Part shown: positions 56,946 to 64,000 of the stretch, in pieces | How positions within the stretch are numbered: the stretch's first letter is position 1 | Layout: the number at the start of each line of letters is the position of its first letter | Source: Ovis canadensis | Taxonomy: Eukaryota; Chordata; Mammalia; Artiodactyla; Bovidae | Direction of reading: 5' to 3' | NCBI RefSeq assembly: GCF_042477335.2 | Contig: NC_091247.1 | Span: 3,308,501-3,372,500, forward strand | DNA: 64,000 nucleotides | Program-made: the position numbers and the translations under genes | Notes under the pieces: model-generated | What the model saw: only the letters and a program-made list of their open reading frames with translations | What the model was told of the DNA's origin: nothing | The model's database searches: none

Positions 56946-57834
56946 TCCGAGCCTTGCTGTGTCTCTCAGGCTCCTTTGGTCCAGAAAACCTGAGGTCTTC
57001 TCTTGGTTTCTCGTGACGTTGACCCCAGAGTCCAGGCCAGTTCTGCAGAATCGCCCCCAGTCTGGGTGCATCTCAGACCATGTTAACTGGGGCCGCGCCA
57101 CTGTCCTGCTGGCTGGAAGCGGCACGTGGCAGATTTTGTCCAGTTCCCTTGGGGAATTTGTCTGGTGTGTGTATTTCTAAAGCAACCCCAGCATTGGGGG
57201 AGGGGAGTCGCGGCCATGGGTATGTTAGGGGCAGGGGTGAGTGGCTGGCCACTCACCGGACACGTGCTGGGGGAGGGAGAAGGGGATGGGTGGGGGGACG
57301 GAGTTGGGTCTTTGGAGGCTCTTGAGTGCGGAAGGGTGCCAGGTCCGCTCAGCACCAGCTGCTCTTGGAAAGGTAGGTCCCATCCGCCCAGTGTCCCCTG
57401 TGGACGAGCTCTGAGCCGGGCGCTGGGCGGCTGCTCTCTCAGCCCGGCCCTCTCTTCCTCTGGGCCATGGGCTCTGCGAGGAGGGGGTAGGAGGGGCACC
57501 ATGAGCCGAGTTGGGATGAGCAGCTCCCCAGCCCCGCTCACCAAGCTGCCTCCGTCTTCCGACCCAGAGCTGCTCTGCGGCTGCCCTGGTCCTTGGTGGA
57601 CCTCATCCGGGTTGAGCAGATCTGTCTGAAACGTGCAGGTCCCGTTCTCTCAGGTCCTGGGGCCGGGTCCTTGTTGGGGGGCCTGGGGGTCGTGAGTTTC
57701 CTTGTTGGGCTCCTGAACCTCAGCATCACAGACCTAGCCCCCTGAGCCTTCCGAGGCCAGAAGCCCCCGTGTGCCGGCGCGGCAGGGCGGGGCTCCCTGC
57801 TGCCTCTCGCAGCTCTGGGCCGCACAGCTTCTGT

Positions 57835-57995
57835 GTCCAGATTCCTCTCTTCCTGGAACACCAGTCATTGGCCTCGGGGCCCATCCTGGGTGCCCAAGAC
57901 CTCATTTGACCAGTTGCACCTGCGGAGACCCTGGTTTGCTTACGGCCACATTCTGAGGTCCCAGGCAGACATGAATTTGGGGGACCCTGTTCAGC
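57835..57995 (-). mobile_element. MaLR-type LTR fragment
   Basis: ACACCAGTCATTGGCCTCGGGGCCC, AAGACCTCATTTGACC, GGCCACATTCTGAGGTCCC, GACATGAATTTGGGGG: complement of an old LTR end. Confidence 0.65.
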
Positions 57996-59424
57996 CCTGT
58001 AGAGGGGTCAAGGTCAAATTGTCCACGTGCCTCTGTGCCCACCTCTCCACCCCAGTCTTGGAAGGAATAGCCATCATGTTCCTGTGTCTCCTGATTGTGG
58101 ATTTCAGCCTGGCCCTCTGATCTCCTGTCCAGGCTTCCGTAGAACCCCCAGCCCAGCTGTTTTGGCCTCTGGCTCCTCTCTTTTGGTGGCAGGTGGGGTG
58201 CCCACCTGAGAGGCCTCCGGTCTGGCAGGATGGCCCCCTTTCTACAGCTGAGAGGCTCGTGAGGTTTCCAGCCCGGTGCCAGAGTGGTTCCTTGCCCGCA
58301 TAGAGGTCGCCATCGGAGAGGGGGATGGGAGGTTTGGTCTGAAGGATTAGGAGTTCCTGCAGCCTCAAAACACACCGGATCACCCCTCTCGCTCCGGAGT
58401 TTAACAGAGCTGAGGCTGTCGGCACGAAACCCTGGTCAGAAGTGGTCCACACGGGAAGGTTAAGTTACCAAAATAAAGTCACCTCTTATGGAAAGCATGT
58501 CTTTTTCATTTTGGGGAGAAGGATGGGAGTGAACCCCAGAGCTTGGGCGTGGCCAGTGGGGCTGTTCTGGCGGTGAGACGGCCTCACCTGTGGTGGCTGG
58601 CTGGCCGCTGATGGGTGTTGGTTGGATGTGGCAGCTCAGGACCGCCCGCCCGCCTGTCTCTGGCGCTCTGGGCAGGGCCAGACCTTCCTCCCACCTGGGG
58701 CTGCAACAGGGGGTGGGGGGTGGGGGTCTGGTGCCAGCAGGGGCACCGTCTGGGGAGCAGGTGGGGTTTTGGCACCCACAGAAGGGTTGCTCCGCAGGCT
58801 CCCTTCTGTGTTGCTGGGCGTGACCCCGAGGGCCCGCCCCGTGATTTATGGGCAAGGGCACCCCCTGCCCCCCAGGAAGAGGCAGGTCCAGCCGCTGGCT
58901 CAAGACCCCAAGGCAGAGCCTTGGGGTGACCTGCTGGCTGTTCCCTTTCATCAGAGCCCCCCACCAGCCCACCACCACTGCCCTCTTGGGGGAACCACAC
59001 CCCACGCCCTGCAGGGAGCCCCTGGCAGGCATGGTCTTGCCTGGGTGATGAGCTGCCCAGAGCAGTTATCAGGTCACGTCAGGGCCAAGGGGTCTTTGGA
59101 GAGTGTCTCATGCTTGCTTGTTTCATGGAAGGAAATGGACCCAGGGGTGAGTCAGAGCAGACCCAGGGGTGGAAAACTCTGCCCACTCTTGGGGTTCTTA
59201 GGGGTCCAGGGTGCTGCCCTTGGCAGGCAGGGCGAGATAAAGACACCTGGATTCCCCAGGGCAGCAGTGGCTACCTGGCCCAGGTCATCAGGTGGGCCGA
59301 TTGTGGGTCAGGATGGCTGCACAGGGGACCAGTAGGAAGGGGCAAGCGTGTCCTTGTCCTGGGCGAGGGTGGGCCCGCCACCCTCTGGGCTCTCGGATAT
59401 TCCTCAAGGTTTCGGTTCCTCCTC

Positions 59425-59565
59425 ACTATTTCTTAACTGCGATTTCGTAATAATTATAACCACACGGAGCCCCCGAGCGGGCTTGTTCCGAGCCCCGGCA
59501 GCTGTGATTACACTGCAGCCACTGATTTCCAAGAAACCTCACGAGGGAATTCGTTAGAGCCGCAG
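59425..59565. promoter_or_regulatory. Candidate regulatory block
   Basis: Repeat-free sequence with GCGATTTCGTAATAATTATAACC, GCTGTGATTACACTGC and GGGAATTCGTTAGAGC. Unlike its GC-rich neighbours. Confidence 0.35.
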
Positions 59566-60167
59566 TGGAAGCGGGCGCCGGGCACCGCCTCCCTGCATGG
59601 CCTGGCGCAGGGGGAGTGCCTGGCTGGCCTGGCGAGAGGAGGGGCCGGGGCTGGCCTGTCGCCCTGGCCTGGCCGGCCCAGGCTGCCTGGGGAATGGTGC
59701 GTGCAGGGCGTTGGTTCACATGGTGGGCCAGGTTAGCCCGTGGGCAGCTGGCCGGCCTGTGTCCACCTGGCTGCCCTTCCCTCTGGGTTTTTCCAGCGGC
59801 CTGGGAGCCTGGCGGGTCCCATGGTGGCCCTCCCGGTTCCGAGTTTGGTTTGGTCTTTCTCCTTGGGAACTCATCCCCACGTCCCTCCTAAGTTCCAAAA
59901 CAGCTGAAGTTCACTTCATACGAACAGTTTCTTCTCCCTGAGACTAGGGGACATCCTTGGCCCTGGGCTGCTGGGTTTCTGGATCGGCTTCTTCCTCTGG
60001 CTCCCTGTCTCCTTAGGGCGGCTGGAGGGGCAGTGGGCAGGCTCCTGCCCCAGTTTGTGTGGAGGGGACCTTCCTGGGACCACGGTCAGGGCTGCTTGTG
60101 ATGGAGACAGACCAGCAGGTCCTCTGGTGCTGTCGTCACGGTGATGGACAGCACAGGTGTGGTTCCT

Positions 60168-60433
60168 CGCTGCTGCTGCTGCTGCTGCGTCGCTTCAGTC
60201 ATGTCCACCTCTGTGCAACCCCATAGATGGCAGCCCACCAGGCTCCCCCGTCCCTGGGATTCTCCAGGCAAGAACACTGGAGTGGGTTGCCATTTCCTTC
60301 TCCAATGCATGAAAGTGAAAAGTGAAAGTGAAGTCACTCAGTTGACTCTTCTCGACCCCATGGACTGCAGCCTACCAGGCTCCTCCACCCATGGGATTTT
60401 CCAGGCAAGAGTACTGGAGTGGGGTGCCATCGC
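60168..60433 (-). mobile_element. Bov-A2 dimeric SINE
   Basis: GCTGCTGCTGCGTCGCTTCAG start, two monomer halves each with GGCAAGA(A/G)(C/T)ACTGGAGTGGG, joined by CATGAAAGTGAAAAGTGAAAG. Confidence 0.93.
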
Positions 60434-60762
60434 TTATTAAATGTAAAGTCATCTTAACGCTCATGCTGGGAACTGGTCTGTTTCTCTCACTCACTGGCTT
60501 GGCGGGTCCCAGGCGGGGCTGGCCTGGGTCTATACCTCCCTCAGGCACCTGCTCAGACAGTGAGCTGGGGTCCTTTCCCTAGCCCTTCCTGCCTGGGGTA
60601 TTGATGTTCACCCCCTACCAGGTGTCTGGAGAGGAGATTCTCCCCCCTGCCCCCGCCACCTATGGCACCTCCCAAAATAAGATGAGAGGGTGCCAGTATC
60701 CTTCGTTGGCTGTCTGCGTGCAGTCTGGGCCGAGCACCTCTGTGCTGTCTGGCATTAACAGC

Positions 60763-60972
60763 ACTTCCCTGGTAACTCAGGCGGTAAAGGGTCTGCCCAC
60801 AATGCGGGAGACTCAGGCTCAGTCCCCGGGTTGGGAAGATCCCCTGGAGAAGGGAATGGCAACCCACTCCAGTATTCTTGCCTAGAGAATTCCACGGACA
60901 GGGCAGCTGTGGTTGGCTGTGGTCCATGGGGGTCATGAAGAGTTGGATACGACTGAGCAACTAACACTTTCC
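60763..60972 (+). mobile_element. Bov-tA SINE
   Basis: ACTTCCCTGGTAACTCAGGCGG, CCCGGGTTGGGAAGATCCCC, GAGTTGGATACGACTGAGCAAC. Confidence 0.93.
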
Positions 60973-61404
60973 CTAAGACCCCAGTCAGTGGGTTGACCCA
61001 TGGGCCCCTGTAAAGAGCCTACAAGGCTGGAGACAGAGGCGACAAGGGGCGGACCTGGGGTCCCACTGTCACGGGCTGGGCCCTGCCTCCAGGCTGTGCT
61101 TAGACATAGTCAGGGACTGAGGAACCAGGGAGTCGGGCTCTCCCAAGGGTCCTGGGCTGCTGTGGGCCTGCAGACCCTGCCCACCTGCCTCAGGCCCCTT
61201 GCAGAGAGAGCATCCTCTGCCACGAAGCTGAGGGGCAGCCCCCCAGCCAATGCCGCTGGGCTGGGCCTCCGGGGCTCGGGTCCCGCTGCAGCTCACATTT
61301 GGCGATTCGACAGGTGGGCCTCCCTCCCACCCCCTTGGCCCCTGCATGTGCCAGGTCCCCCTTGCCCAGCCTGGGAGGCTCGGACACACGCATGAGTAGT
61401 TTTC

Positions 61405-61510
61405 AGGTTCTGTGCCCTAAATTAATATAGCGTGCACTTCGTTCTAAAAAGCCATGATTGAAGTCAAATTAGCGTATTTACCTTCAGTGCTCCCAGGGGA
61501 GGCATGAGAG
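61405..61510. promoter_or_regulatory. Candidate regulatory block
   Basis: CCTAAATTAATATAGCGTGC, AAGCCATGATTGAAGTCAAATTAGCG, GTATTTACC: AT-rich, repeat-free, with forkhead-like and homeodomain-like cores. Confidence 0.35.
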
Positions 61511-61894
61511 AATTGCAGAGGTGCGGTGGTGGCTTCCGTGTGTGGCGACGTGACGGCTGTTGGCGGGTGGCACTCGGCTCTCGGGACCTCCTGGGGCAGG
61601 CGGGCCTTCGAGCGCTGGCCCCCAGCCTCCCCTGCACCTCCCCCGACACGTGCAGGGGCCTTGGGCAGGGGTGGGGGCGGGGCACTTCTCTCTGGAGCAG
61701 GCAGAGGAGACTGGGCAGTGGGCTGTGCTATGGCTCCGAGGACTCAGACCCACTCACCCCACCCAGCTTGGCGGCTCTTTCCCCTGGGCTTTGCTCAGCC
61801 CCTGTGGGCAACACCCGGGGCCTGAGCCTTGGCCTTCGGCCCAGGAGCATTTTGTCCTGAGTCTTGTCTGTGGATGCAGAGGCCTCATGTCCAC

Positions 61895-61990
61895 TCCCAA
61901 GATCCAGGGTCCAGGTCTCAAGCCACGTGGGCAAGTTCCTTCCCCACTCAGAGCCACAGTTTCCCCATCTGTAAAATGGGGTTATGGTAT
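61895..61990 (+). repeat. MIR-like fragment
   Basis: GGGCAAGTTCCTTCCCCACTC and GCCACAGTTTCCCCATCTGTAAAATGGGG, the best preserved MIR core in the window. Confidence 0.75.
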
Positions 61991-62264
61991 TTCTCCTAAC
62001 CTTGAATTCAAAGAGGACATAGGACCTGGGAATTTAGGCCATTGAAACAAAGCCTGGGGTAGTTGAGGGAGCCTCTTGCACACACAGACACGTCTGCTTT
62101 TCTCGTGGAAACTGGGTACTGAGCTCAGAGGGCCTGAGGTTTGCTGGATTAGGGCTTGTGGGAGCCAGGGTCCTGGGGGGCCCCGGGCTGCCCCACTGCA
62201 GGGTGGGGTGTGCCTGGTCCATGGGCCTGTGGACACATGATCTGCAGGCGGGCATTGCCCCCTC

Positions 62265-62480
62265 CCCAGCACTATATGTTTTAAAAGTTGTACATGGGTT
62301 TTTATTTGTAGCGCTGAAAGCTTTATGAGCAAAAAACTGTTAATAGAGTGATTGTATTTATCTGATTTTCTCCTTTAAAAAGCACACCTTCGTGTAATGA
62401 GTACAAAGCAATATTTAAGCTCCTCGTTCAGTTCTCAAACTGCTTCCGCTCGTCTTGTATTACCATTTACGTGGGTGTTT
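62265..62480. promoter_or_regulatory. Candidate regulatory block
   Basis: About 200 AT-rich, repeat-free bases: GGTTTTTATTTGTAGCGC, AACTGTTAATAGAGTGATTG, GTAATGAGTACAAAGCAATATTTAAG, TTGTATTACCATTTACG. Confidence 0.35.
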
Positions 62481-62647
62481 TACACACACTTGGCCAGGCC
62501 ACCTAAGAAAGCACACCCATCTCAAGTGCACGGCGTGATGTGTTTTTATGCAGCCAGCACACCTGTGTGACGAGGGTGATGGGGAAGCCTCAGCTCCCAG
62601 GCCCCCACCCAGACCTCGAACCTCTAGCGCTCGGAAGAGCTTTGTTT

Positions 62648-62868
62648 GTCGTTCAGCTGCTAAGTCCTGTCTGATTCTTTGTGACCCATGAACTAAGCAC
62701 TCTAGGCTCCTCTGTCATCCACTGTCTTCTGGAGTTTGCTCAGATTCATGTCCATTGAGTCGGTGATGCCATCCGACCATCTCATCCACTGCCGCCCCCT
62801 TCTCCTCTTGCCTTCAATCTTTCCTAGCATCAGGGTCTTTTCCAAGGAGTCGGCCCTTTGCATCACAT
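62648..62868 (-). mobile_element. BovB LINE 3' fragment
   Basis: GTCGTTCAGCTGCTAAGTCC, GGAGTTTGCTCAGATTCATGTCC, GAGTCGGTGATGCCATCCGACC, CCTTCAATCTTTCCTAGCATC. Confidence 0.92.
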
Positions 62869-63289
62869 GACGGGAGAGCTCACTGTTCTTGAACCTCCTG
62901 TAGAGAGAGGGCCCGGCTTCTGCTCAGCGTAAAGACTGAGACGTGTCCCTTGGGCACAAGTCTGGAGGGTTCCTGGTAGATGATATTTCAGGGGGCTCGT
63001 CCACAATTTCAGTATCTAATCTCCTGAGGGCCCGGCATCTTTTTCGCTTCGGGGCTGTTATGGACACCCTCTGCTAGGGAGGTCCCAGGTGTGAGTGCTG
63101 GGTGAACCTGGGGGGGAGGGGAGGTGCCTGGACGCAGGTGTTTGTAGCTGACCCCGCCCAGGACAGGTGCGCAGCGCTGCCTGGGTCTGTTTGCACCCCT
63201 GAGACAGGTGCCCTGCCCGCCTGCTGTGTTCTTCTCTTTGTGAGCCCCATTCAGGTCTTGGCTTCCCTCCCCCTTCCTGAGCCTCCCTT

Positions 63290-63456
63290 TCTTTGATTGA
63301 CTTACAGAATTTTTAGATATTCTGAGCACACAGCCTCTGTGTTAAAAGCATTGCAAATACCTCCTCCCTGTGGCCTTTTCGCTCTCAACGGTGGACCTTT
63401 TGAATTCTCGATTTGAATGAAATACAGTTTATCAACAGATTCCCTTCTTTTTTAAG
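63290..63456 (-). mobile_element. Probable L1 fragment
   Basis: ATTTTTAGATATTCTGAGCAC, CATTGCAAATACCTCCTCCC, GGACCTTTTGAATTC, AATACAGTTTATCAACAG resemble an L1 internal/3' stretch in reverse; cut by a Bov-tA SINE. Confidence 0.55.
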
Positions 63457-63635
63457 TGAGAGTGAAGTGTTCATTGCTCAGTCCTGTCTGACTCTTTGCA
63501 ACCCCGTGGACTATAGCCCGCCAGGCTTCTCTGTCCATGGAATTGTCCAGGCAAGAATACTGGAGCGGGTAGCCATTCCCTTCTCCAGAGGATGTTCCCG
63601 ACCCAAGGATCGAACCTGGGTCCCCTTAAGGCGGA
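63457..63635 (-). mobile_element. Bov-tA SINE
   Basis: AGAGTGAAGTGTTCATTGCTCAG, GGACTATAGCCCGCCAGGC, GGCAAGAATACTGGAGCGGG, CCCAAGGATCGAACCTGGG. Confidence 0.92.
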
Positions 63636-64000
63636 GTAATATTTCTTCATGGTTTGAGCAGGAAAGCTTGCTCAAAGAGCATTTGAGGAACTGTGTGTAT
63701 TTATAGTCCCTGAGGAAAGAATATTGCACTCAGACTGTTCAGTTAGTTACACAATTGCTGAGGGTCCCCCAGACAAGGACTCCCGCCCCTTTGGGACTCT
63801 TTCTGCTCCTGGGCAGAGATCACCAGCTGCGTGTCTCTGGGGCACCACCTTGTTGAAGAGTTAGCACGTCACAGGGTCTGGGATGCAGGCGGTGTGAGCT
63901 AGTAACCCGGCGGAGGGACCTCAGTCCCCTGGAGAATGAAATAAGCCTGGAGGCCTCCTGTGACATGGAAAGGTCACAGTCACTCTTTACCACATTTCCA
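63636..64000. other. Right edge, no gene
   Basis: After the SINE the sequence is non-repeat and shows no exon; the window ends inside the putative intron. Confidence 0.4.

Larger units (their letters stand above)
56946..60167. other. Putative NACC2 intron 1, distal unique part
   Basis: No coding exon. Contains a MaLR LTR piece (57835-57995) and the candidate element at 59425-59565. Confidence 0.4.
60973..62264. other. Putative NACC2 intron 1, unique part
   Basis: No coding exon. Candidate block at 61405-61510; MIR-like piece at 61895-61990. Confidence 0.4.
47521..64000 (+). other. NACC2: Putative NACC2 intron 1 (runs past the right edge)
   Basis: No BTB or BEN coding sequence is found in any frame from here to the end, which fits the long first intron of NACC2. 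It contains several AT-rich candidate regulatory blocks, MaLR, L1, Bov-A2, Bov-tA and BovB pieces listed separately. If the CpG island belongs to another transcript, this span is intergenic. Confidence 0.45.

Noticed and set aside
47521-64000. NACC2 BTB/BEN coding exons
   Set aside because: No frame resembles the BTB or BEN domain, so only the non-coding 5' part can be present.

Overview
This is nuclear DNA from a ruminant. It carries many Bov-tA/Bov-A2 SINEs, 3' fragments of the RTE-type LINE BovB, CHR-type (cetartiodactyl tRNA-derived) SINEs, older mammalian L1, MIR and MaLR pieces, and GC-rich unique sequence with three CpG islands. Species cannot be fixed between cattle, sheep, goat and relatives. 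Almost all open frames are chance frames in GC-rich DNA or frames inside repeats.

One complete protein-coding gene is recognisable: TMEM250 (C9orf69), an intact single-exon 139-codon frame at 28593-29012 on the + strand. Its inferred first exon lies in a CpG island (about 26.5-27.3 kb), its inferred acceptor is at 28471/28472, and an ATTAAA poly(A) signal sits at 30739-30744. By the mammalian gene order known from human 9q34.3 (LHX3 - TMEM250 - NACC2, all one direction), the CpG island at about 46.86-48.11 kb fits the NACC2 promoter and non-coding first exon, and 47.5-64 kb fits NACC2 intron 1. No NACC2 coding exon and no LHX3 exon is in the window.

Layout: 1-26.5 kb is the interval on the LHX3 side of TMEM250. 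It holds several short AT-rich, non-repeat blocks rich in homeodomain-type motifs (candidate enhancers), an unassigned CpG island at 15.74-16.67 kb, and clusters of nested retroelements. 26.5-30.8 kb is TMEM250. 30.8-46.8 kb is unique DNA with nested BovB/SINE and L1/CHR/SINE insertions. 46.9-64 kb is the putative NACC2 5' end and intron 1, with further AT-rich candidate elements (strongest at 52.5-52.85 and 53.6-53.8 kb).

I see no CRISPR, operon, bacterial or viral gene system. The most interesting signals are the candidate distal enhancers, a spliced upstream ORF plus an overlapping alternative frame in TMEM250, a convergent pair of CTCF-like motifs flanking TMEM250, and an exact 57-bp direct repeat 1.2 kb apart.
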